Assembly: GCA_012295275.1 (NCBI GenBank)
Contig: CM022666.1
Span: 14,698,440-14,762,439, forward strand
Length of the DNA stretch: 64,000 nt
Direction: 5' to 3'
From: Chrysomallon squamiferum
Taxonomy: Eukaryota; Mollusca; Gastropoda; Neomphalida; Peltospiridae
Shown here: piece by piece, positions 25,913 through 37,949 of the stretch
Layout of the letters: the number at the start of each line of letters is the position of its first letter
How positions within the stretch are numbered: position 1 is the first letter of the stretch
Translations under genes and position numbers: made by a program
Notes under the pieces: generated by a model
What the model was told of the DNA's origin: nothing
What the model saw: only the letters and a program-made list of their open reading frames with translations
Databases searched by the model: none

Positions 25913-28567
25913 ATGGCTGAAAAAGCGGTTGTACCACTTACAGAGTTAAAAGAAGAGTTTGCTACTTGTAATATATGCGAGGAATCGTTTGATGAGGAAG
26001 ATAAATGTCCACGTTTACTGCCGTGTTATCACACTTTCTGTACTACTTGTCTTTATTGCATCTGGAGCAATTCAGAACATGGATTCACATGTCCTAATTG
26101 TAGAGAAACGTGGCCTGTTAACAACTCCGTACAAGAATCGTTTCAACGAAATATAATTTTATGTAATTTAGTTGAGTATCTGAAAATGAAGAACAAACCT
26201 GAACAGTTATTGTGTCAACTCTGTGAAAAACGTTCTAAAGCAACACACTGGTGCCAGGATTGTGACAAGTACATTTGTGATGAATGCTTAGTAAGTCACA
26301 AGAAAATTCCAGTCATAAAACAGCATAAAACGATTCCTTTAACAGAAATGTGTCAGATGACTGCAGATGAATATTTTCTTCAGCGAAAACAGATGTGTAA
26401 AGATCATGACAATATGAAACTTGATCTGTTTTGTAAACAGTGTTGGTCAGCTCTCTGTTCTTCATGTGTTCATGTTTATCACAGAGATCACGACATCTGT
26501 AACCTGAGAGACATTCACGAAGAGAAGAAATATTACATCACAACAGAATTAAACAAGTTACAAGCCTCAAAAGAGGTTTCAGAACAACACAGCATAAAAC
26601 TGAAGCAAGAAAACACAACACTGGATACACACGAAGCACAACTCTTGAAAACAATTGATGATTCGTACGACACAATCATAGCAAAATTATCAGAGAGAAA
26701 GGAACAGATGAAACAAGATGTTGTTTCCAATATAGCCAAACAGAAAGCTGTGCGAGATAAACAGATAAAAGTGATTGCCGAGTCACAAAGTGAAAAGAAC
26801 GATCATGTTCTGTACTGTCAACAGGCGATGCAGTTTGCAAGAGGTGGAGAGTTTCTACAGATGTGTGAATCTCTAGAACAAAGGATTCAGTCTCTAAGTC
26901 AAAGTCTACAGCTGGTTGATGTTCCCATGCAGGAAATCACCTTGGACGACACGTTTGAGCAAGTCAACGAAGTTTTGGAGGAAAATGTTACATTGTATGA
27001 TGGCGTAATTTTCAAAGAGGAAGACACAGGTATGAAATGTACTAATGGTGGTGGGGGGGATCATTATGATGATGATGATGATTAAATTAAAGAAAAAGAG
27101 GTAATTGTAGTATTAATCATAATAGTAATTGTAAATCAAAAAAGGAAAGTCTCATGGAACAGAGTTAATGTTTATAGGGTTTTTTTTAGATAAAAATAAC
27201 TTCTGAAGATTCTGTTTTTAGAAACATTACTATCGTTAGTGAAATTTAAAACATGAAAGTTATTTTTTGAAGTTTCCCCAAAACGTAGCATACGCTTAAA
27301 GCATAATATTGCATATAACTTTTGTGAAAAATGTTTCAGCAAGGACGTTAAATAATTTATTAGAAGACGTTCGCTGAAAATATTCCAGTCTATTTATTCA
27401 GTATGTTTGTTACTTACTAAACTCTTAAACTGTCCTACAGACATTAGAGCTGAAAACAAATATTTCTATTGGACGTATATATATATTTATTTGTTTTGTT
27501 TCTTTGTTGTTGTTGTTGTTAGTAAATATTGCCTATATGTCAGATGTAATGAGCGCATCTCCAATATAAAAGTGGTCGACTCAAGCGGCACTATTAAAGT
27601 AACGAATCGAAATACAGATGTTGTGTGATCATTAACCGTTGCAATATTTCAATATATACAATAAGCTCGGTATGAAGTGAGAAAAGTAACGAGCAAGTAA
27701 ACCAGACAAGTAACATATCAGTTACTCTTATGGCAAGAGGTATAAAGAGAATCTATAATAGAATTTATTCTTTAATAAAAATGTTCTTATCCATCATCTG
27801 AAAAACATCAATATAGCGTTGCAGATTATACTAAGGTTTTGTACATTTTTGGTTTTAATACAGTAGCAGATGAAATAATAATACTAATCATAAATAATAG
27901 TTTGGCTTTTATTTCAAACAATAATGTTTCATTAATATTAATTCGATGTTGGTGGACATTTCGAAGTTTGTCATCGCATAGACTCTATTTTGTGTATCAA
28001 ACAATTTCGAGGTACATTCATGGTTTAACATTGATTAGAACGTTAATTTGAAAATATACAGCAACTGAATAATGAAAAGGTAAGTTATTATTACGGTTAC
28101 TACGGTAGATTTTATTTCTACGTCAGCTGACCTACTTATAACATCGAGTCGCGTGTCTTGTCTGGTTCGAGCACATTTTGAGAAGCGAACATCGAGGCGG
28201 TATTTTTCATTGTTAACAGGTTCACAAATTTTTACTGAATCTATAGATTTTGTATAGATAAGTAGATAACGTGTTTTCAGTTTAATTATGTAGTTAGTAT
28301 TTAATAGCTCTGTGATTCAGTAATTTTCAGCACTACTACTTCAGATTTTAGACTATTACTGCTATTACAGTATTGCTACTACTTCTTTTGTTGTTGTTGT
28401 TGCTATTCTTATTCTTATTCTTATTATTACAGAATTGCGTAAAACAAAAAAATTACTGTGTTTAAAACCTAAACCTGTCAGTCACAGAGGAATCTACAGC
28501 GAAATTTCATGTAAGTTACAATTTTTATTTATTTACTTCTAAATATAATAATGATAATAATATATCT

Positions 28568-28600
<33 letters not shown>

Positions 28601-29474
28601 CCTTTTAAACACACAAAAAATGTTCAGTTGTATATATTGAAGGGAAACAACAACAAATTTTAAATGCAGAAATAAATTATTTTAGTAAAACAATTAGTTC
28701 TTTACTTTTTTTAAGTGCAAAAACTTAAGTTTTAAAATTATATTTGACTGTTAACAATTATTTAAATTGACAGAGTACTTTGTAAAAGTTAAATATTTAA
28801 CACCATATTTTATTTTCACAGTGACAACGATGGAGTTTTCAGGAGAAACACTAAATTGGGAGAGATGTTGTATTAATGAATATAAGGAATTAGTTAACAA
28901 AAGATCGGTAGAAGAAAACGAAAATGAAGACAGGATGAAAGTTCTGATTGGAGTAACAGGTGACAAATATTTCAGAGAAAACAAATGTTATTTATGGCAA
29001 ACTGATGTCATCTGTCACATTTTAGAAAGTGCAAAACTGGATTACGTAGCAGCCCAGATTGGAATCTGTGAGGAGGGTCACTGCGATGAGGAAAGTTTAA
29101 TATCTAGAAATAAACATGCTTGGTGTGTTAATTTTTGTAGCTGTGCATTGCACAATGCATTGTGTTTAGGTGTTTATTCCTGCAGTGAATGCAAGTGTCA
29201 CAGTCAAATGTGTGACTTTGAAACAAACACACTAGTCCACACATCACTTACACTAGTACTAGACACAGAAAGTAAAACACTGCACTTAATAAACACAGAC
29301 ACTAACACACTTGTACACACACTGACTGATGTTGACGTGTCACAACCGTTGATACCTGTTTTTGGTGTTTACAGTCGTCCTAGTTTTGATGTGAAAGTGA
29401 AAATTTTACCTGTAACTGATTTATCAAAAAATTCCACTTTGCTCAAACTGATCTCTTCTTTAATCTGCCCGTAA
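25913..29474 (+). CDS. TRIM-family protein (RING, two B-boxes, coiled coil, SPRY-like), 3 coding exons
   Basis: Exons 25,913-27,029, 28,433-28,510 and 28,822-29,474 join in phase (each boundary phase 1) to 615 codons plus stop. Residues 19-63 form a C3HC4 RING with all eight ligands (C19, C22, C38, H40, C43, C46, C60, C63). B-box 1 spans ~98-138 (CQLCEKRSKATHWCQDCDKY then ICDECLVSHKK). B-box 2 spans ~162-196 (CKDHDNMKLDLFCKQC with a downstream HRDH). A coiled coil runs from ~205 to 335. Exon 2 encodes a short basic linker. Exon 3 encodes a B30.2/SPRY-like region ending with a PVFGVYSRPSFDVKVKIL strand. Family role: E3 ubiquitin ligase, with SPRY as target-binding module, often in innate immunity or cytoskeletal control; the target is unknown. 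Reading on past donor 27,030 gives a false 390-codon ORF. Paralogous with the partial gene at 1-602 and with the decayed exon copies at 35.7, 42.9 and 50.1 kb. Confidence 0.88.
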
Positions 29475-29572
29475 ATTATTGAACGAAATAGTAATTACTT
29501 TAAAAGCAAACAAAAAAGTAAAACTATAAAGTAAATAACTGTTTGTTGTTGTTTATCACTGTACTGTACTTG

Positions 29573-29578
29573 AATAAA
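29573..29578 (+). terminator. Candidate poly(A) signal of TRIM B
   Basis: AATAAA 99 bases after the stop, inside a block conserved in the flank of TRIM A (near 2,790). Confidence 0.5.
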
Positions 29579-30464
29579 CTAAATATAAATATTCTCAGTG
29601 ACAAACACAGGCTATCATTTTAATGCACCAATACAAAAACACACACCAACACAGACACAGACACGGTATGCAAACACACACATAAACATATACTCGCTCA
29701 TACACACACACAGATACAGATACTCACATACACACATATGAACTAGTAGATTTATCTATCTAAATTATTTGTGAACGTTATTAATTTTAAATTTTCCGTT
29801 TAATATCTCATTAGAAGTAATCCTCAGTCTACAGTGTCTCTCTACACCTCCACTCCATGTTGAGTATCTAGTCTACTGTGATTGCATTTAAATAAAGAGT
29901 GAAAGGAGACTAGAATTTACATAGTTGTTATTAGAATGAATTTGAGTTACTGGTGAATCTCATATTTCATGTTATTGTAATGAGTTTATTATATTATTAA
30001 TCATAATAATATTACTATTGTAGAAATTTATGTAAATATCGATAAATGTTGAAAAGATTTTTCAGGTTTTGTTTATTTAATGGATGCTAATTTTGTGTTA
30101 AAATTGATGAATGCTTAAAAAATAATAATAATAAATGTGATATTCTAAAACAGATTTTTTGTTTTTAATGCTAAATATGTAAAATGTTAATATGGATAAT
30201 CATTCCTTCTTTGTTCCCTTCATTAGTTTTATATTTATTATTGTTATATATTTTTTATTTTTTTATTTCTTCTGTTTTAGATTCTTCTCTCTTTCCTGTA
30301 TTCTGTCATTCAGCTGTTTTTATTGTTTCTTTACATTTGCTTTTCTATTTGCTTTTCTTTTCGTTTGTTGATTTCGTAGTTTTGTTTTGTTTTATGTACA
30401 AAAAGGTGACTTCAAAGCTGATTTGAATTGCAGTTAAATTATGAATGTTTATCCAAAATGATAT

Positions 30465-30530
<66 letters not shown>

Positions 30531-31400
30531 TCTGAGGCTGATTGTGATAATGACGATAATGACTGTTGTCATCAATAATTTACAATCAAAAAGAAACAGT
30601 TTCATATGACATTGTCAGGTAGTCGAGAAGATTTTAGGAACAACAAAAAAATAATTCACAATTGATAGAAATAAGAAAAGAACATAGAAACAAAAAATCA
30701 GTTATTGAATCAAACGAATAAACGATGAAAGGAACTTAAAAAAAGAACAAAAAGCAGCTGTCTTCTAGAGTTTTATTTATTTAGTTAGTTAGTTAGTTAG
30801 TTACTTAGTTCCATAGTTCATTTCATTTCATCTTTTGTTATTATTTATTGTCTTTCATTTTATGTTTTCATGTATTTATTTATTTAATACTTACCTGTTT
30901 TAACTGTTATTATCCAACTTTGTTTTTTAACATTCATACATACAAACATACATAACCAGTAGAAGAAAATTAAAAATATGAATGTTTCAGATTTTGCCAC
31001 ACAATGTATCTTTCGCAATGATTGCAGATAATTGAAAACTCAGTTATTTTTCAACATCTGAACCAATGTAATAAAAGCTTAGAGAAACACGAGAAAGAAG
31101 TAACAACTTTTGTTTTATATAATTTTCTCAGGAGCAAACATGGTAACTACTAGTCTGTATGCATTGTTCCTTGGGCAGTGGCTAGCGTCAGTCAAATGAT
31201 TTATATTTTTATTGCCTGAGTATATCAACCATGACTGTCTGGTAGTTATTCACAGCAGCATGTAACGTTTTTGTAGTCGGTGGTGGATTAGGGGCATGGT
31301 TGATGAACTTTAATTACTGAATTATGAGAGAATTTAATACATAAATTTACTCAACTTTCGAAGGGTTGTGAAATCGTTGTTGGACCATCATCTTTTGATG
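29579..31400. other. 3' flank of TRIM B
   Basis: Non-coding and homologous to 2,690-5,100. Contains an AAT microsatellite (30,471-30,528). 30,470-31,110 reappears in inverted orientation in the array units (e.g. 37,320-37,830). Confidence 0.7.
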
Positions 31401-32521
31401 AAGAGTCGACAAATAATGTGAAGAAATCTAAATTTATTTCTTCTAAAACCTGGCCGAGGTTTCTCATCATTTGGTCTGCTGATGTCGAAGCCTTGAAAAA
31501 AGTATCACCGTTTGTGATACAAAAGTGGCTGCAAGGCTTGGGCAGTAAGCCTAAAAATGTTTTTTTTTTAAAACTTAAACATGGTCCATTGTTAGTAAAA
31601 TGCTCAGCAGAGAGTCATTCCAAAAAGTTACTTAAATGAAGAATTTTTGAATACATATAACAGTGAGTCTAAATAGCCTAATACCTATTAAAATGTGTGG
31701 AGTACCTATTAGAGTCAGTCCACACACAACACTGACAACATCCAAAGGAGTGATTCCGTGTAGGGATCTGAAAGATGTTAGTGAGGAAGATTCAACGTGT
31801 CGTATCTGTCAAACAGTACCTTTATTCTGACATTTAATGTGTCCACTCTTCCAGATTCAGTGAAAGCAGGATATTTACGTATTTCTGTTGTACCGTATTC
31901 CAAACCGTCACAAACGTGGACATTAACAGACAGCATGTCGTGACAGACAGACACGTGCTCCATGAGGTCAGTTTGACCATAAAAGCAAGACATGTCAAAA
32001 CTATATGGCATGTACCAATTATGGAGAGAAACACTTTGCGAACTCGCGAGGGTGCCAAAAGTAGAAATTAGGGAAAACGGTACAGCGTATCAAAGTAGAA
32101 AGGAAACTGTCATTCACTGAGGCTAAAAATGTGGTAGAGTTTTCTTCAGCAGTAGTAACACGTCCCAGCAGCGTCTGTCTGGAAGAGAGACCAAGAAACA
32201 GAGTAAGGATTTTTCTTCAGAAAGATTAAAGAAAGCTGAAAAACAACCTGTTATGACCGATGATCTTTAGACAACTGGCTGATATGTATGTTCTAACGGA
32301 TGTATTAGAAAATCGTCCACAGCCTCGATAATCGTCGAAGCAAACGTTGAATCCCATAGTACCTCCTGATAACTAATTCAGTTACTGAGTGGAACTGTCG
32401 TGGGCTTAGGCCGATTTTGATGAATTGAGCCTTTCTGTTGTTAAACATAATCCCCTTGCAGTCTGCCTTCAGGAAACTTTTCTTAAAGACACTGATCCTT
32501 TTCCTGCTAGAGGGTCTAACC

Positions 32522-33724
32522 CAGTGTTTCTCAACCTTTTTTTACTCTCGACATACCTACGAGCGCATGAAACTGTCGCGACACAGTAATAATTTTAAAT
32601 ATTATATGATGAAATCGTAAAATAAATTAAAATATATATATATGGACTTGTCTGATACAGTTTATTATGTTAGTATCCCAGAATTGCCACTTACCTAGTG
32701 TGAAACTTGTGCCTGGTGTTGTCTTATGACTTCTTGAATATTTGGTCGTATGTGCGATAAGCAAACTCTCATTTCTTCTTCAGTGGAACGTAATCTTTCT
32801 CTCTTCTTATTTTTTATATTATTTAAGGTTGAAAAGCCCAATTCACACAAATAAGAAGTAGAGAATTGTAAAAGAACTAACAGGGCTTTTTCAGCTAATG
32901 CGGGAAATTCCTTTTGTATTGAAATCCAAAATGTGTCGATATCTACCTCAGAATGCTTCATTTTAAGACTGCGGTCACTTGAAATGGTAGCCAATTCTTC
33001 TTCTTCGCATAATTTAAGCACAATATTAGAAGGAACATCTACAAAAGGATTACGAACCCAGTCGTACTTTTCAGTGTTCAGCGACGGAAAGTAGTGGTCG
33101 ATGTTTTCTTCGAGCGCTGTCAGATGCTCAACCACGATAGGGATCATTTCTTTAGTGCAGTTAGTACGCATTGTAGGAAACAGATCAAACTCACCCAACT
33201 TTGCTCTGTTTTTCCAAATAACAATTTTCTTTTTAAGGGCAACCAACTTATCTGTCGAAGTTAGAATATTTTCGTTTCGACCTTGTATACTACTGTTCAC
33301 AATATTAAGTTGACCAAATATTTCCGTTAAATATTTGCAAAGTCTGTTCTAACTAGCATAATTTCTTAACTAAATACACCTAGTTAGCTACATCTCTTTA
33401 CTAATAAGTGTTTAAGAATGACAATAATTAAAAACACAGCGAAGTTAATTCGGCAATCGGCATTACGCACGCGCACAGACGACCAGTGTGGAACAACACC
33501 ACACACACAACCTATCACACTGACGTCTCATGGGCAACTGATCGACCTTGAGCGAAAGGTGCAAAGATTGGTGGCCGCCACTAAAAGGAAGTTCCTTCCT
33601 CCAAGGCATATTAGTAGAACATGACACCGAGATTTATGCACACTGTCCGTGTTTTCAGGTGTTCGTCACAAAGTTTCGCGACACACCTGAGGGAGCCTCG
33701 CGACACGGCGGTTGAGAATCACTG
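32522..33724 (-). mobile_element. hAT transposon, internally deleted (copy 1)
   Basis: Starts CAGTGTTTCTCAACC and ends GGTTGAGAATCACTG: 15-base terminal inverted repeats with one mismatch. It is flanked by a perfect 8-bp target duplication GTCTAACC (32,514-32,521 and 33,725-33,732), the diagnostic length for hAT. It sits inside the endonuclease region of the jockey remnant. At 1.2 kb it is too short for a full hAT and keeps only the 3' part of the transposase gene. Confidence 0.92.
32695..33300 (-). CDS. hAT transposase C-terminal fragment (ZBED5/SCAND3-like), 201 aa
   Basis: The last ~200 residues match the C-terminal dimerisation (hATC) region of ZBED5/SCAND3-type hAT transposases, including FSTSYLCELGFSTLNNIKNK near residues 146-165 and a basic RERLRSTEEEMRVCLS segment. 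The BED zinc finger and most of the DDE catalytic domain are missing, so no transposition activity is expected. The start at 33,300 lies within the remaining transposase frame and need not be used. The frame stays open in all three array copies. Confidence 0.8.
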   Translation of the reverse strand: MNSSIQGRNENILTSTDKLVALKKKIVIWKNRAKLGEFDLFPTMRTNCTKEMIPIVVEHLTALEENIDHYFPSLNTEKYDWVRNPFVDVPSNIVLKLCEEEELATISSDRSLKMKHSEVDIDTFWISIQKEFPALAEKALLVLLQFSTSYLCELGFSTLNNIKNKKRERLRSTEEEMRVCLSHIRPNIQEVIRQHQAQVSH

Positions 33725-34637
33725 GTCTAACCTATGACAAATTCGAGGAACCTGAAAACAGTTCATAAAACCGTAACTTTATGTTCAGTTTATCGGAATC
33801 ATTTCAGTTTTGACACTCAGGATCTGAAAGAGCTCAAAGACCAGGGCATATCTCCTTTTATTCTGATGGGAGATTTGAGTGGTCATCATACATTGTGGGT
33901 GTGTGAAGAGGCTAATAATAGAGGACAGCAATTGTAAGACACAGCTCTCAAAAAGGACTTGATTCCTTTTAACACTAAGTCACAAATATTTTCATTTTGG
34001 AAGCGATACCTTCATTCAGTAGATTTACCCCTTTGAAGTCGAACAGTTTGTATTGATTTCTGCTTCATCCTTGCGGTTGTGACTACTTTCCAATTTTCTT
34101 GGAGAATGACAGACTATCTTCTCTGGTAAAGGTTCATGGATGGAAACTGACGAAGGGAAATTGGGATTTATTCCGACATCTTCACCAATATGCCATTACA
34201 GAAGCTGACAACATCAACCAGTGTATGAAATTGGTGTTCATTGCTCTTTATGCATCGACGATTTTCAGATTTGCTATCGCTTGTCCAATACGATTATTGT
34301 CGAATACGAGTTGCAACTTTGTCTGAATAAACTTTAGCAATGACCATCTGAAAATGCAATAGCAATAAATTCTCAATAATTTAAACGTTACTGGCAATAC
34401 TGAATAGGGAGCAGATAGAAAGGACATGTTCCGACTCTGTAGAATAAACCAGTTGTTAGCTGCAGATGCTTTCGAGTTCGGAAGTGTTCGTTTTTGACCA
34501 TCTGAGATGAAAATGCAATAGTTCAATAATAAGAATTCAATGAATGAACAAATTAATAACAGAGAGAAAAAATAAGATTGATTTCTTCTCCTGGAAACAC
34601 ATGAAAGGTTCCTGAAAATGCAATAGCAATAATTTAT

Positions 34638-34640
34638 AGC

Positions 34641-34693
<53 letters not shown>
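34638..34693. repeat. (AAT)n microsatellite, unit 1
   Basis: Its length varies among units: about 18 repeats here, about 6 near 41,818 and about 18 near 48,951. Confidence 0.95.
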
Positions 34694-34695
<2 letters not shown>

Positions 34696-34920
34696 GAATG
34701 AATAGATAGATAAATATTACTTTTACTTATTCCATAAATACAGTTAACATTGATTTTACCCTCTAATATCTTTGTAAAGAAAGTAGAAGACAGATAAATA
34801 GAAAGTAAATTAATCACAAGAATGTGATGTTGTATTATCTGTCTGTCATAACAGAGTTCTTGCAACATTTTTCTGCCTGTTATAAAGACATCTTGAACTA
34901 TATAACAGCTATATCATTAC

Positions 34921-34948
34921 GTCACGTGATGGTTCTCGTGTCACGTGA
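34921..34948. promoter_or_regulatory. Paired CACGTG palindromes
   Basis: GTCACGTGA occurs at 34,921-34,929 and 34,940-34,948. The same pair is in units 2 and 3 (near 42,067 and 49,233). The sequence fits E-box/CLEAR sites for bHLH-zip factors; function is unproven because the neighbouring TRIM exons are dead. Confidence 0.3.
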
Positions 34949-35737
34949 GGATTTTTATATTTTGTAGCGTAGGTATTATTGGTGTGACTCTTTGTATGTT
35001 AAATGATGCAGGATAATGTGTAATAAGTTTATAAAACATATTCGTTTAATAGTAAAATTAGTATTGACCTTTTGTATTGTTGTAGATCATCCTAATGTTT
35101 AATACACTTTTGGTTTTAATACTGTTCCTAATGAAAAACCAAAGATATAATCATAACAAATATATATATAAAACAAATAAATAAATAAATAAATAAATTA
35201 AAAAAAACAATAACCTGGCTTTTATTTTTTATTAGTCTTAATTTGATGTTGGTGGCATTTCGAACTTCGTCATCGAATAAGACTTTATTTTGTTTATAAA
35301 ACAATTTGGAAGTACATGCATATTCATGGTTTAACATTGATTACAACGATAATTCGAAAATATACAGCAATTTAATAATAAAAGGTAAGTTATTATTATA
35401 GTTATTACGGTAGATTTAACTTTTACGTCAGTTGACCTACTTAAAATAATAAATGGCGTTTGTTGCAGCCAGGATTGAGAAACGAACATCGAGTCGCTGT
35501 TTTTTTATTACTGTTACCAGGTTTGTAAACTTTGACTGAATTTATGGATTTGCTATAGACAAGTAGATAACATGTTTTCAATTTAATTAGGTAGTTAGTA
35601 TTTAATAGCTGTGTGAGTCAGTAATTTCTCGCACTGCTGTTTAAATTTGTTTGCTATTACTGCTGTTACCGTACTACTAGTAATGCCGCTTTTTGCTGTC
35701 GTTTTTGCTATTATTATTATTATTATTATTATTGCAG

Positions 35738-37025
35738 AATTATCTAAAACAAGAAAATTGCTGACATGTCAGTCAAAGAGTAATGTAGAGAGAAATTTTA
35801 TGTAAGTAACGATTTTTATTTACTTCTAAACATAATATTAATAATGATGATAATGTTGATAAAGACAACAAAACATTAAATAATGTATTAAAGAAACAAA
35901 AGTTTAATTATCATTTTTTTTATATTGAAAGACAACATTATAATAAAAATTAAATAAATTATTTTAAAACGTCTGATTGATTTACTTACATGTTGTAATT
36001 AGAAAAACAAGTTTTAAAATTGTATTTGATTGTTAATAGTTGTATAAGTGACAGTGCAGTTTGTAAAAATTAAATATTTAACAACATATTTTATTTTGAC
36101 AGTGACAACAATGAAGTTTGCAGAAATGTTGGGAGGAATGTTGTAAAGAAAATACGGAATTAATTAACAGAAGAAAACCATAATGGAGACAGGATGAAAG
36201 TTATGATGGAGTAACAAGTGACATAAGTTTTAGAGAAAACAAATGTTACATTTGGGAAAGTGAAATAACCTGTCACATTTTGAAAAATGCAAAACTGAAT
36301 AAAGTAGCAGCTCAGACTGGAGTCTGTGTGGAGGGACACTGCGATGAGGAACTTCAAATAGCTGGAAATAAACATGCTTGTTTTGTTTCTTTTTTATTAG
36401 CTCTAAAATACACAGAAAAATGTGAAAGTCCACTGTATGACTACAGTAAAAAAAAAACCAAAAAAACCCACACTAGTCCACACATCACTTACACTAACGC
36501 TAGACAAAGAAACTTGATGTCTGTTTGTAATGAATACACATAATGAACCTGCTTGGTGTGAAGAAAACCAAAATGAAGACAGGATGAAAGTTATGAATGG
36601 AGTAACAGGTGACAGAGAAAACAAATGTTACATTTGGGAAAGTGAAATAACCTGTCACATTTTACAAAGTGCAGAACTGAATAAAGTAGCAGCTCAGATT
36701 GGAGTTTGTGAAGAGGGACCCTGTGATGAGGAAATTTTAATATCTACTAAGAAACATTCTTCGTGTGTTAATTTCTGTAGCTGTGAAGGAAGTGTAATAG
36801 TCCAGTGTGACTATAAAACAAACACACTAGTCCACACATCACTTTACACCAGTACTAGACAGAGAAAGTAAAAAGCTACACATAACAAACACAGACACTA
36901 ACACACTTGTGCACACACTGTGTTTGCTGTTTACAGTCCTACTTTGTTTGATGTGAAAGTGAAAATTTTACCTGATTTATCAAAGAATTCCACTTTGCTC
37001 AAACTGATCTCTTCTTTAATTGAAT
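35738..37025 (+). pseudogene. Decayed TRIM terminal exons, unit 1
   Basis: 35,738-35,801 matches TRIM B exon 2 with its acceptor and GTAAGT donor, but is 64 rather than 78 bases, which shifts the frame. The terminal exon begins near 36,104 (TGACAACAATGAAGTTT) and meets a stop within about 15 codons. It is followed by two head-to-tail copies of the SPRY N-terminal half: 36,195-36,410 (ENKCYIWESEITCHI... CVEGHCDEELQIAGNKHA) and 36,548-36,870 (the same motif with CEEGPCDEEILISTKKHS). The second continues with CDYKTNTLVHTSL, then degenerates. The PVFGVY end is reduced to a short trace near 36,930. No RING, B-box or coiled-coil exon is present. Confidence 0.8.
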
Positions 37026-37319
37026 GTTTGATACAAAATAAATAAATAAATAAATGTGATATTTTAAAACTGTTTTTGTTTTTATTGCTAAATCACATAA
37101 ATGTATAATGTTCATGTGACAGTTGTCTTATTTTTTTATTCATTCCTACTTTGTTTCCTTCCTTATATTTACTATTATATTTTTATTTTATTTATTTAAT
37201 TCTTTATTTTAGGTTCTTCACTCTTTCCTGTATTCTATCATTCACCTAGGTATTACTTTTTTTTTTTTTTTTCATTTTTTTGTTATTCCTAACTTTTTCA
37301 TTCCTTCATTCTTTCCTTT

Positions 37320-37830
37320 CTGTATTGTGTTAGTTCTTTCTTTTTTCTTTCCCATTGTTCTCTAAGCTTGTATTACATTAATTGTTTCAGATGTTGAAAA
37401 ATTACTGACTTACAAATTCTATATAGTAATTGTTAGAGATGCATCATTGTGTGGCAAAATCTGAAACATTCATATTTTTAATTCTCTTGCAAGGGTTATT
37501 TTTATTTATTTACTGACATATACTTGTACTAGTTATCCAGCATGTAACATATTATGCACTGTTTTGTGTTTTGTTTTTTAAAGTTTTCTTTTTCTTCTTA
37601 ATTTTTAATTTTTAATTAATTAATTAATTTTTTTGATGGGTTGCTCCCTTATTTCCATCCATTTTGATTCCTTTAGTGGTTCCTTTAAGCTTTTTGACTG
37701 AATTACAATACCATTTTTAGTTGTTTCTCTTTGTTTGTAAATTATTGATGACAACAGTCATTACCATCTTTATCAGTCTTTTATTATTATTATTATTTTT
37801 TATTATTATTATTATTATTAATAATTTTAT
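37320..37830 (-). repeat. Inverted copy of TRIM B 3' flank, unit 1
   Basis: GTGTGGCAAAATCTGAAACA near 37,451 is the reverse complement of the block near 30,980. AAATTATTGATGACAACAGT near 37,739 is the reverse complement of the block near 30,565, and both end in an ATT/AAT microsatellite. Copies are near 44,465-44,970 and 51,665-52,130. Confidence 0.75.
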
Positions 37831-37949
37831 ATTTCAAGAGTTTAAAAATTAATAGTAATAGTTTACTGCATTTAAAAAAAGAGTTATAATAATAATAAAC
37901 ATCCTATATACATCTTACATTGCTACATATTATTTTTTGTTATTATTCC

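Larger units (their letters stand above)
31402..34490 (+). mobile_element. Jockey-like non-LTR retrotransposon remnant, interrupted by hAT
   Basis: Translated pieces in several frames follow the order of a jockey-type element. 31,418-31,639 resembles the ORF1 N-terminus (SKTWPRFLIIWSADVEAL... SPFVIQKWLQGL). Next come a VRVSPHTTL-TTSKGVI-like segment near 31,710 and a TFILTFNVSTLPDSVKAGYL segment near 31,822. The ORF2 endonuclease starts near 32,380 and contains a CLQETFLKDTDP-like motif (32,460-32,500). After the hAT insertion the endonuclease resumes, with FILMGDLSGHHTLW near 33,860 (family form LLLGDFNAHHxLW) and KGNWDLFRHL near 34,150. The reverse-transcriptase core is absent; only C-terminal traces remain in the sister copies. 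Many stops and shifts make it dead. Minus-strand ORFs at 31,778-32,058 are shadows. Confidence 0.75.

Noticed and set aside
27030-27085. Continuation of the TRIM frame into a Gly/Asp-rich tail
   Set aside because: A GTATGA donor at 27,030 joins in phase with exons 2 and 3, which supply the SPRY-like end expected for the family; the tail is GGT/GAT repeat.
28751-28984. Minus-strand ORF over TRIM exon 3
   Set aside because: Shadow of the SPRY-coding exon; similar shadows lie at 36,160-36,624, 43,302-43,652 and 50,485-50,949.
31778-32058. Minus-strand ORFs of 74-77 codons, repeated near 38,708 and 45,853
   Set aside because: Antisense shadows of the jockey ORF1 remnant, whose plus-strand translation carries the recognisable motifs.
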